Origin: UBA4615 sp046046245
GTDB taxonomy: Bacteria; Pseudomonadota; Gammaproteobacteria; Burkholderiales; Burkholderiaceae_E
Length of the DNA: 64,000 nucleotides
Direction: 5' to 3'
NCBI GenBank assembly: GCA_046046245.1
Contig: JBJOKE010000003.1
Location: 62,001-126,000 of the forward strand
This document shows positions 48,864 through 56,462 of the stretch, in pieces. The stretch's first letter is position 1; each line of letters opens with the position of its first letter. The notes beneath the pieces are model-generated. The model did not search any database. It had not been told where the DNA came from and saw nothing but the letters and a program-made list of their open reading frames with translations. Both the position numbers and the translations under genes were made by a program.

Positions 48864-51014
48864 ATGGCCGGCGACCGGATCGCGCCCTGGGCGCCGGGCT
48901 CGCTCGCGCAGTGCCTGTTCGCGCCCCGCTCGATCGCGCTGGTGGGCGCCTCGGGCGACGCGGCGCGCGCGAGCGCGCGGCCGCTGCGCTTCCTGCGGCA
49001 GCACGGCTACGCGGGCCGCGTGGTGCCGGTCAATCCGGCGCGCCCGGAGGTCTTCGGCGTGCCCACGGCCGCGCGGGTCACCGACATCGACGGGCCGATC
49101 GACCATGCGTTCGTGATGACGCCGGCCGCGCGCGTGGAGGACGCGCTGCGCGACTGCGCGGCCCACGGCGTGCCGGTGGTCACGGTCTACACCGACGGCT
49201 TCGCCGAGGCCGGCCCCGAGGGTGCGGCGATGCAGGCGCGGCTCGCCTCGGTGGCCCGCGAGCTGGGCGTGCGGCTGCTCGGCCCGAACTGCATCGGGCT
49301 GATCAACCCGGTGGAGCGGATCGCGCTCACGGTCAACGCGGCGCTGAAGGCGGACCTGCCGGGGGCGGGCACGACGGCGGTGGTCTCGCAGAGCGGCTCG
49401 ATGCTGGGCACGCTGATGTCGCGCGGCCACGCGCGCGGGCTGCGCTTCTCGCGGCTGGTCTCCACCGGCAACGAGGCGGACCTCGCGGTGGGCGAGCTGG
49501 TGGAGCTCCTCGCCGACGACGACGCCACGCGGACGATCCTGCTCTTCCTCGAGACGCTGCGCGACGCGCCGCGGCTCGCGGCGGCGGCACGCCGCGCGCA
49601 GGCGGCGGGCAAGGTCGTCGTCGCCTACAAGCTCGGGCGCTCGGAGGCGGGCGCGGCGCTCGCGGTCTCGCACACGGGCGCGCTCGCCGGCTCGGACGCG
49701 GCGGTGGATGCGTTCCTGCGCGACGCGGGCATCGTGCGCGTGGACCTGCTCGAGGCGCTGCTGGAGGCGGGGCCGCTGCTCGCGCACGGGCCGTCGGCGC
49801 CGCGCACCGGGCCGCTGCGGGTCGCGGTGGTGACCACCACCGGCGGCGGCGCGGCGATGGTGGTCGACCGGATGGGCTCGATGGGCGTGGTGCCCGCGGT
49901 GCCCACGCCGGCCTTCTGCGCGGCGATGGCCGCGCAGGGCGTGACGGTGCGCGAGACGCCGATCGTGGACCTGACGATGGCGGTCACGCCGGCGCGCTAC
50001 ACGGCCGTGCTGCAGGGGCTGTTCGAGGCGGACTTCTGCGATGCGGTGCTCGCGGTGGTGGGCACCTCGGCGCAGTTCGAGCCGGCGCTCGCGGTCGAGC
50101 CGATCGTGGCGGCCGCGGGTCGCGGCGCGGATCCGGCGCGGCGCGGATCGAAGCCGCTCGCGGTGTTCCTCGCGCCGCAGGCCGACGCGTCGCTCGCGCT
50201 GCTGGCCGTCGAAGGGATCGCGGCGTTCCGCACGCCCGAGGCCTGCGCGGACGCGCTCGCGGCCTATGCGCGCTGGCGCGGGCCGGCCGCGACGGTCCGC
50301 CGCGAGGCGCCGCGGCTGCGGGCGGACGCGCTCGGTGCGGGCGGCACCCTCGACGAGCGCCGCTCGCTCGAGCTCTTCGACGACCTCGGCCTGCCGACGG
50401 TGCCGCGCCGCGTGATCGCGCCCGACGCCGACGCGCGCGCGCTCGCCGAGGCGGGCGACGCGCTCGGCTGGCCGCTCGCGGTGAAGCTGCTGTCGGCGGA
50501 CCTGCCGCACAAGACCGAGGCCGGTGCGGTCTCGCTCGGCGTGGCCGACGCGGCGGCGGCCGTGGCGGCGATCGCCGCGATGCGCGAACGCGCGCTCGCC
50601 TACGCGCCGGGCGCGCGGCTCGACGGCGTGCTGCTGCAGCCGATGGTGGGCGGCGCGATGGCCGAGGCGATCCTCGGCTACCGCGAGGACCCGCTGGTGG
50701 GCCCGCTGGTGCTGCTCGGCATGGGCGGTCGGCTCGCCGAGGTCTATCGCGACACCACGCTGCGCCTGGCGCCGGTGGATCCCGCGCAGGCGCGCGCGAT
50801 GGTCGACGAGGTCCGCGGCCTGGCCACGGTCCGCGGCTGGCGCGGGCAGCCGCCGGGCGACGTCGACGCGCTGGTCGCGGCGATCGTCGCGATCTCCGGG
50901 CTCGCGGCGCTGCCGGGACGGCCGGTGCTCGAGGCGGAGGTCAACCCCCTGATGGTGCGCGCGGACGGGGTGGTGGCGGTCGACGGGCTGGTGGTGGTGT
51001 CGGCGCGGGGCTGA
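48864..51014 (+). CDS. NDP-forming acyl-CoA synthetase (acetate-CoA ligase family)
   Basis: A 716-residue fused-subunit acyl-CoA synthetase. The order is an N-terminal CoA-binding domain (SIALVGASGD), a succinyl-CoA-ligase-like domain (LLGPNCIGLINP, VVSQSGSMLGTLMSRG), the HTGALAGSD block with the histidine that is normally phosphorylated (near 270), and a C-terminal ATP-grasp domain from about 490 (PLAVKLLSADLPHKTEAGAVSLGV). It makes an acyl-CoA from a free acid using ATP and yielding ADP and phosphate. The substrate is not predictable. It lies immediately after an acyl-CoA dehydrogenase, so the pair probably opens the breakdown of one acid. Confidence 0.92.
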   Translation: MAGDRIAPWAPGSLAQCLFAPRSIALVGASGDAARASARPLRFLRQHGYAGRVVPVNPARPEVFGVPTAARVTDIDGPIDHAFVMTPAARVEDALRDCAAHGVPVVTVYTDGFAEAGPEGAAMQARLASVARELGVRLLGPNCIGLINPVERIALTVNAALKADLPGAGTTAVVSQSGSMLGTLMSRGHARGLRFSRLVSTGNEADLAVGELVELLADDDATRTILLFLETLRDAPRLAAAARRAQAAGKVVVAYKLGRSEAGAALAVSHTGALAGSDAAVDAFLRDAGIVRVDLLEALLEAGPLLAHGPSAPRTGPLRVAVVTTTGGGAAMVVDRMGSMGVVPAVPTPAFCAAMAAQGVTVRETPIVDLTMAVTPARYTAVLQGLFEADFCDAVLAVVGTSAQFEPALAVEPIVAAAGRGADPARRGSKPLAVFLAPQADASLALLAVEGIAAFRTPEACADALAAYARWRGPAATVRREAPRLRADALGAGGTLDERRSLELFDDLGLPTVPRRVIAPDADARALAEAGDALGWPLAVKLLSADLPHKTEAGAVSLGVADAAAAVAAIAAMRERALAYAPGARLDGVLLQPMVGGAMAEAILGYREDPLVGPLVLLGMGGRLAEVYRDTTLRLAPVDPAQARAMVDEVRGLATVRGWRGQPPGDVDALVAAIVAISGLAALPGRPVLEAEVNPLMVRADGVVAVDGLVVVSARG

Positions 51015-51037
51015 GCGGACCGTTCGCCCCGGTTCGT

Positions 51038-51892
51038 TCAGCGCGCCGGCGGATCGCGCATCGGCACGCCCTGGCCGACGATCCGCGCCCGCAGCGGCGC
51101 CCGCCAGTCGTCACCGACGATCCAGCGCCGGATCGACGCGCACGCCGCGTCGGCGTCCCCGCCCGGCCCGGCCGCAGGCGTCGCGAGCCCGCCCCCGACC
51201 CGTTCCACGCACGCCCACGTCAACGCCAGCATGCACGACAGCACCGGTGCCCCGCCCACCCGCGGCGTCGCCGCGATCGCGGGCAGCGACGCGAGCCCGG
51301 TGCCCAGCACCACCACCGCGTCGACCGAACCGCCGTCGACCGCATCGAGCGCGCGGCGCAGCGCCGCGTCGCCCAGCGCGTAGATCGGATGCGCGCCCGG
51401 CGCGGCCGCCTCGCCGGCCGCGGCGGTCACCCGCGCCACCTGCCCGAGCTCGAACCCGCGCGCCCGCCAGTAGCCTTCGCTCGCGCGGGTCAGCACGTCG
51501 GAATACGGCGAGACCAGCGCGACGCGCCGCGCGCCCAGCGCCTGCAGGGCCGCGCAGACCGCCTGCGCCGCGGTCACCACCGGCACGCCGAGCCGCGCCG
51601 ACACCGCGGCGATCCGCGCGTCCTCGTCGGCGGGCGCGAACGGATACGAGGCGCCGGTGCAGGCGAAGCCGATCGCCGACAGCGGCATCCCGCCGAAGCG
51701 CGCGGCGGTCTCGCCGATCGCGTCGAAGTACTCGGCGAGACGCGCCTCCATCGCCGCGCAGCCGCTCACCAGCCGCGCGGTGGCGAGCCCGATTCCCGGC
51801 GGCAGCAGGATCGCCGCCTCGGCCTCGGCCACCGCGTTGGCCTGCGGCACCAGCAGGCCGACGCGGCCGCGCGGCGAGTACGCGTCGCTCAA
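51038..51892 (-). CDS. Asp/Glu racemase-superfamily protein (maleate isomerase/arylmalonate decarboxylase-like)
   Basis: A 284-residue protein starting at TTG 51892 within a TTGA overlap with the aldolase stop. It reads YSPRGRVGLLVPQANAVAEAE, with the first catalytic-type cysteine in GFACTGASYPF (C78) and another pair in the C-terminal SCMLALTWAC, an arrangement of maleate isomerase and arylmalonate decarboxylase relatives of amino-acid racemases. It likely acts on a dicarboxylate by deprotonation at one carbon. As last gene of the operon with a D-glutamate cyclase-like protein, Bug receptor and aldolase it might interconvert enantiomers of the pathway acid. Confidence 0.85.
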   Translation of the reverse strand: MSDAYSPRGRVGLLVPQANAVAEAEAAILLPPGIGLATARLVSGCAAMEARLAEYFDAIGETAARFGGMPLSAIGFACTGASYPFAPADEDARIAAVSARLGVPVVTAAQAVCAALQALGARRVALVSPYSDVLTRASEGYWRARGFELGQVARVTAAAGEAAAPGAHPIYALGDAALRRALDAVDGGSVDAVVVLGTGLASLPAIAATPRVGGAPVLSCMLALTWACVERVGGGLATPAAGPGGDADAACASIRRWIVGDDWRAPLRARIVGQGVPMRDPPAR

Positions 51893-52698
51893 CGCAGCCG
51901 CGCGAAGAACGACGCGCGCTCGCGCGCCCGCACCAGCAGCATCGTCAGGTCGTTCTCGGTGAGCACCATCCGCACGCCGAGGTCCACGAAGCGGCGCCAG
52001 AGCACGTCGTCGCGGATCCCGCCCATGCCGACGTGCCGGCCGTTCGCCTGCGCGGCGGCGACGATGCGGGCCACCGCGCGCTCGAGCTCGGGCGACGCGT
52101 AGGCGCCCGGCAGCCCGAGGTCGTAGACGAGGTCGCTCGCGCCGACGAAGAGCACGTCCACGCCCGGCGTCGCGGCGATCGCCTCGACCTCGTCGAGCGC
52201 GGCGCGGCTCTCCACCATCGCCACGGTCAGCACCTCGTCGTTGAAGCGCTTCGTGGCCTCGGCGAGCGTCAGGCCGTAGCCGAACTGCGGCACCGTGCCC
52301 GGCACCGACAGCTCGCCCTCGGGCGGGAAGCGGCAGGCCACGGCCGCGCGGCGCGCCTGCGCGGCGTCGTTCACGTGCGGCACGATCACGCCGAGCGTGC
52401 CGTTGTTCAGCCAGCTCGCGATGTCGGCGGGATCGTTGCGGCGCACGCGCGCGAGCGGCACCACGCCCGAGCGGATCGCGGCGAGCGCGATGTCGTAGCC
52501 GGCGTGCGAGGACATCGGGCTGTGCTCGTCGTCGAGCATGATCCACGCGAAGCCCGCCTCGGCGAGGATCGGTCCGATCTCGGGCGTGCGCGAGTGGCGC
52601 ACGTTGCAGCCCACCAGGACCTCGCCCGCGGCGAGCCGCTCGCGCAGGCGCGCGGCCGGGCCGCGCGGCGCCTCACTCGGCCTTGAGCCCGGCGTCAC
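51889..52698 (-). CDS. HpcH/HpaI-family class II aldolase
   Basis: A 269-residue metal-dependent aldolase of the HpcH/HpaI family, which cleaves 4-hydroxy-2-oxo acids to pyruvate and an aldehyde. Recognisable blocks are AWIMLDDEHSPM with the catalytic-type histidine H59, VPLARVRRND, the glutamate in VAMVESRAALDEVEAI and the aspartate in DVLFVGASDL. The GTG start at 52698 overlaps the Bug gene by 26 bases. The aldehyde made could feed the aldehyde dehydrogenase of the divergent operon, an attractive but unproven link. Confidence 0.91.
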   Translation of the reverse strand: MTPGSRPSEAPRGPAARLRERLAAGEVLVGCNVRHSRTPEIGPILAEAGFAWIMLDDEHSPMSSHAGYDIALAAIRSGVVPLARVRRNDPADIASWLNNGTLGVIVPHVNDAAQARRAAVACRFPPEGELSVPGTVPQFGYGLTLAEATKRFNDEVLTVAMVESRAALDEVEAIAATPGVDVLFVGASDLVYDLGLPGAYASPELERAVARIVAAAQANGRHVGMGGIRDDVLWRRFVDLGVRMVLTENDLTMLLVRARERASFFARLR

Positions 52699-53665
52699 GG
52701 ATGATCTCCGAGTAGACCTGCATGTCGGCCTTCATCCGCGCGGTCAGCTCCTCGGGGGTGCCGGTGAGCACGTCCATGCCCAGCCCCTTGAACTTCGCCT
52801 GCACCGCGGGCAGCTGCAGCACGCGCACCAGCTCGGCGTTGAGCTTGCGCACGATGTCCTTCGGGATGCCGGCCGGCCCGTAGATCGCGTACCAGGTGTC
52901 GAGCGCGAAGCCGGGGATGCCGGACTCGATCATCGTCGGCAGCTCGGGGGCCACGCCGGTGCGCTTCGCGCCGGTGACCGCGAGCGCGCGCAGCTGGCCG
53001 GCCTGCGCGGCCGGCAGCGACGAGCCGATGTTGTCGAACATCATCGCCACGTGGCCGGCGATCAGGTCGATCCGCGCCGGGCCGCTGCCCTTGTACGGCA
53101 CGTGGACCATGTCCAGGCCGGTGATCTTCTTGAACCGCTCGCCCGCGAGGTGCCCGCCGCCGCCGGTGCTCGGCGACGCGAAGGTCACGCCCTGCTTCTG
53201 CGTGCGGACCCAGTCGATCAGCTCGCGGACGTTCGTCACCGGCGTCTTCGGGTTCACCACCAGGATCAGCGGCGCGGCGGCCACCATCGTGATCGGCTCG
53301 AAATCCCGGTACGGGTCGTGCTTCGTGTCCCGGATCAGCACGGTGTTGGTGCCGTGCGTGCTCTGGGTGCCGATCACCAGCGTGTAGCCGTCGGGCGCGG
53401 CCCCGGCCACCGCCTGCACGCCGATGTTGCCCGAGGCGCCGGGCCGCGACTCCACCAGCACCGGCTGGCCCCAGGCGCGCGTGAGCTCCTCGCCGAGCGT
53501 GCGCGCGATGACCTCGACCGTGCCGCCGAGCGGGTACGGCACGACCATGCGGATCGGCTTGTTCGGATAGCTCGCGGCGTCGGCGAGCACGGTCGCGGGC
53601 GCGGCGAGCGCCGAGAGCGCGGCGACGACGAGCGCGGCGGCGAGACGTCGGGTCGGGGCGGGCAT
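52673..53665 (-). CDS. Bug/TctC-family periplasmic solute-binding protein
   Basis: A 330-residue receptor from ATG 53665, with GCAGGAG nine bases upstream; an earlier in-frame ATG at 53707 lacks a ribosome site. The leader RLAAALVVAALSALAAPATVLA precedes SYPNKPIRMVVPYPLGGTVE, where PYPLGG replaces PFPPGG. QPVLVESRPGASG, APDGYT and MVHVPYKGSGPARIDLIAG follow. The gene lies between the D-glutamate cyclase-like gene and the aldolase, suggesting that the transported compound enters a route made of both divergent operons. Confidence 0.93.
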   Translation of the reverse strand: MPAPTRRLAAALVVAALSALAAPATVLADAASYPNKPIRMVVPYPLGGTVEVIARTLGEELTRAWGQPVLVESRPGASGNIGVQAVAGAAPDGYTLVIGTQSTHGTNTVLIRDTKHDPYRDFEPITMVAAAPLILVVNPKTPVTNVRELIDWVRTQKQGVTFASPSTGGGGHLAGERFKKITGLDMVHVPYKGSGPARIDLIAGHVAMMFDNIGSSLPAAQAGQLRALAVTGAKRTGVAPELPTMIESGIPGFALDTWYAIYGPAGIPKDIVRKLNAELVRVLQLPAVQAKFKGLGMDVLTGTPEELTARMKADMQVYSEIIRDAGLKAE

Positions 53666-53713
53666 GGCGGTCTCCTGCGGAGCGGTTCGGCGGGTGGCGG
53701 CGGACACGGTCGC

Positions 53714-54574
53714 TCAGCGGTACGGCGAGGCGGACGCCGAGGCGGTGGCGAGCGTGAGGTCGGTCATGAACAGGTGGCCGGAGGCATGGGTGATCATCTC
53801 CGGCACGCCCGAGGCCATCGCGATGGACTGCGGCGTGACGCCGCAGGCCCAGAACACCGGCAGCTCGCCCGGCCCGACCGGGTTGTAGCGGCCGGCGTAG
53901 ACCGCGGCCGGATCCTCGATGCCGATGGACGCGAAGTCGCCGACGTGGACCGGCGCGCCGTGCGCGATCGGGTGGCGCGCGGTGGTCTCGATGGTGGCCA
54001 TCAGCAGCGGCGCGGGGATCGGCCGCATGCTGACGATCATGGTGCCGTGGAAGATCCCGGCGGGCTCGCAGGGGATGCTCGAGCGGTAGACCGAGATCCG
54101 GCCGCCGTCGTCGTCGAGGTGGCGCAGCGGGATGCCGGCCTCGATCATCGCCTGGTCGAACGACAGGCTGCAGCCCATCAGGAAGGCGACATGGTCGTCG
54201 CGCCAGTGCGCGCGCAGGTGCGGCACCTCGTCGACGAGCACGCCGTCGCGGAACACCCGGTACTTCGACAGGTCGGTGCGGACGTCGGCGCCGCGCGCGC
54301 AGCGCTTCGGCGAGGGGTCGCCGGCGTCGAGCACCTCCACCAGCGGGCAGGGCTTGGGGTTCGCCAGGCAGAAGCGCAGGAAGTCGAACGCGTACGCCTT
54401 CGGCACGATCGCGAGGTTGGCCTGCAGGTGGCCGCGCGCCATGCCGTGGGTGACGCCGGTCCAGCGGCCCTCGCGGATGGCGGCGCGCACCTCGGCGGGC
54501 GTGGCGTGCGCGAGCGCGCCGCGGGTGAGCGGGGCCGCGGCGGCGGACGGGTCGGTGGCGATCGCGGCGGACAT
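53714..54574 (-). CDS. D-glutamate cyclase-like protein (DUF1445)
   Basis: A 286-residue DUF1445 protein, long annotated as a putative hydro-lyase; the mammalian relative converts D-glutamate to 5-oxo-D-proline. Family blocks are GMARGHLQANLAIVP, FCLANPKPCPLVE, FLMGCSLSFDQAMIEAGIP and VFWACGVTPQSIAM. Start at ATG 54574 after a GGGAG site. It is divergent from the hydantoinase/5-oxoprolinase-like genes with 178 bases between the starts. A lactam-forming enzyme opposite a lactam-opening ATPase is a suggestive pair for 5-oxoproline-type chemistry. Confidence 0.88.
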   Translation of the reverse strand: MSAAIATDPSAAAAPLTRGALAHATPAEVRAAIREGRWTGVTHGMARGHLQANLAIVPKAYAFDFLRFCLANPKPCPLVEVLDAGDPSPKRCARGADVRTDLSKYRVFRDGVLVDEVPHLRAHWRDDHVAFLMGCSLSFDQAMIEAGIPLRHLDDDGGRISVYRSSIPCEPAGIFHGTMIVSMRPIPAPLLMATIETTARHPIAHGAPVHVGDFASIGIEDPAAVYAGRYNPVGPGELPVFWACGVTPQSIAMASGVPEMITHASGHLFMTDLTLATASASASPYR

Positions 54575-54652
54575 CGGGCGGCTCCCACGGGGCGGCGCGC
54601 CCCGGGTCGGAGCGACGATCCGCGGACCGATCGTAGACGGGTCGGCACGGCC

Positions 54653-54698
54653 GGGGAATTCGCGATGGACGAATCCGGGCTTCAGCACTCCGGAATTG
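54653..54698. promoter_or_regulatory. GGAATT elements in the hydantoinase divergent region
   Basis: GGGGAATTCGC (54653-54663) and TCCGGAATTG (54689-54698) are two AT-rich words with a shared GGAATT core 36 bases apart. The second ends 54 bases before the hydantoinase B start and matches the elements seen at 29016 and 47636. A pair of half-sites on one face of the helix would suit a LysR-type regulator. Confidence 0.4.
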
Positions 54699-54752
54699 CC
54701 GCCCGCGCGCCCCCGCGCGCAGACTCGCCGGCATCGCAGGGAGAGGGCTCGG

Positions 54753-56462
54753 ATGGAACGGCGGGAGACACGGCTCGGCGCGGTGCGCCTCGGCATCCTC
54801 TGGCAGCGGATGACCGGCCTGATGGACGAGGTCGCGCAGGCCTTCGTGCGGACCTCGTTCTCGGTGGTGGTCCGCGAGAACTGGGACCTGGCGGTCTCGC
54901 TGATGGACGGGCAGGGACGGCAGTTCGCCCAGTCCTCGCGCTCGATCCCGTCGTTCCTCGGCACGATGCCGCGCACGCTGTCGGCGATGCTGGCCCGCGT
55001 GCCGCGCGCGTCGCTCGAGCCGGGCGACGTGCTGATCTCGAACGATCCCTGGCTCGGCACCGGCCACCTGAACGACGTGACGATGGTCCGGCCGATCTTC
55101 CGCGGCCGCGAGCTGGTGGCCTTCGTGGGCGCCACCTTCCACACGGTCGACATCGGCGGCGCGCCGAACCCGTTCGCGCGCGACGCCTACGAGGAAGGGC
55201 TGTGCATCCCCGTCTCGCGGATCCTGCGCCGCGGCGAGGAGAACGAGGACGTGGTGGCCTTCCTGCGCGAGAACCTGCGCGAGCCCGACGAGACGCTGGG
55301 CGACATCCGCGCGCAGTTCGCCGCCTTCGAGGTCGCGCAGGTCAAGCTGCTGGCGATGCTCGACGCCGAGGGCGTGCACGACCTCGACGCGGTCACCGAC
55401 GAGATCCTCGCGCGCTCGGAGCGCAGCATGCGGCAGGCGCTGGCCGCCGCGCCCGACGGCGAGTTCGCCGACGCGCTGACCACCGACGGCTTCGAGCATC
55501 CGCTCACCGTCCGCTGCACGGTCCGCAAGCAGGGCGAGTCGATCGAGGTGGACTTCGCCGGCACCTCGCCGCAGATCGACAAGCCGATCAACTCGGTGAT
55601 GAACTTCACCTTCGCGTACAGCGCCTACGCGATCAAGTGCGCGTTCGACCCGCAGTCGCCGAACAACGACGGCGGCCTGCGCCCGATCCGCATCCTGGCG
55701 CCCGAGGGCTGCCTGGTGAATCCGACGCGGCCCGCGCCGGTCTGGGGCCGGCACCTGTCCGGCCACTACCTGCCCTTCGCGATCTACGGCGCGCTGTCGC
55801 GGATGATCCCGGAGCGCATCGTCGCCGACAGCGGCTCGCCGATCTGGAACGTCTACTTCAAGGGTACCGACCGCAACCGCCGCACGTTCGTGAAGATGTT
55901 CTTCATGAGCGGCGGCTACGGCGCTCGGCCCGGCTCGGACGGGCCGGCCTGCCTGAGCTTCCCCACCAACGTGTCGAACAGCCCGATCGAGCAGTTCGAG
56001 AACCAGGTGCCGCTGCGGGTCACCGAGAAGTCGCTGCTGGTGGACTCCGGCGGCGCGGGGCGCTTCCGCGGCGGCCCGGGGCAGCGGATCTCGTTCCGCT
56101 CCACGGGCGAGGCACCGCTCACCTTCGTGATCCGCCACGAGCGCGTGAAGCACCCGCCGCGCGGGCTGCTCGGCGGCCTGGCGGGCTCGGCCGGCGTGGA
56201 CCTCGTCAACGGCGAGCGGATCGCGGCCAAGGCGGTGGTCACGCTCGCCAAGGACGACGTGGTCACCTTCGAGACGCCCGGCGGCGGCGGCATGTTCGCG
56301 CCGGCCGAGCGCGACCGCGAGGCGCTGCGGCGCGACCTGCGCGACGGGCTGGTCTCGACCGGGGCCGCGCGGCGCGACTACGGCGCGGCGGCGGCCGACC
56401 TCGCGGACACGCCGGACGGATCGGCCGCCTCGGCGTCGGCCTCGACGGGAGACTGCCGTTGA
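54753..56462 (+). CDS. Hydantoinase B / 5-oxoprolinase B-type subunit
   Basis: A 569-residue HyuB-family protein from ATG 54753 after GGGAGAGG. Typical parts are QRMTGLMDEVAQAFVRTSFS, RENWDLAVSLMD, SNDPWLGTGHLNDV, and the glycine-rich GGAGRFRGGPGQ. Together with HyuA it forms an ATP-dependent enzyme opening cyclic amides such as hydantoins or 5-oxoproline. The last sixty residues (GAAAADLADTPDGS) are low complexity. Its stop overlaps the HyuA start as TTGA, so subunits are made in step. Confidence 0.92.
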   Translation: MERRETRLGAVRLGILWQRMTGLMDEVAQAFVRTSFSVVVRENWDLAVSLMDGQGRQFAQSSRSIPSFLGTMPRTLSAMLARVPRASLEPGDVLISNDPWLGTGHLNDVTMVRPIFRGRELVAFVGATFHTVDIGGAPNPFARDAYEEGLCIPVSRILRRGEENEDVVAFLRENLREPDETLGDIRAQFAAFEVAQVKLLAMLDAEGVHDLDAVTDEILARSERSMRQALAAAPDGEFADALTTDGFEHPLTVRCTVRKQGESIEVDFAGTSPQIDKPINSVMNFTFAYSAYAIKCAFDPQSPNNDGGLRPIRILAPEGCLVNPTRPAPVWGRHLSGHYLPFAIYGALSRMIPERIVADSGSPIWNVYFKGTDRNRRTFVKMFFMSGGYGARPGSDGPACLSFPTNVSNSPIEQFENQVPLRVTEKSLLVDSGGAGRFRGGPGQRISFRSTGEAPLTFVIRHERVKHPPRGLLGGLAGSAGVDLVNGERIAAKAVVTLAKDDVVTFETPGGGGMFAPAERDREALRRDLRDGLVSTGAARRDYGAAAADLADTPDGSAASASASTGDCR

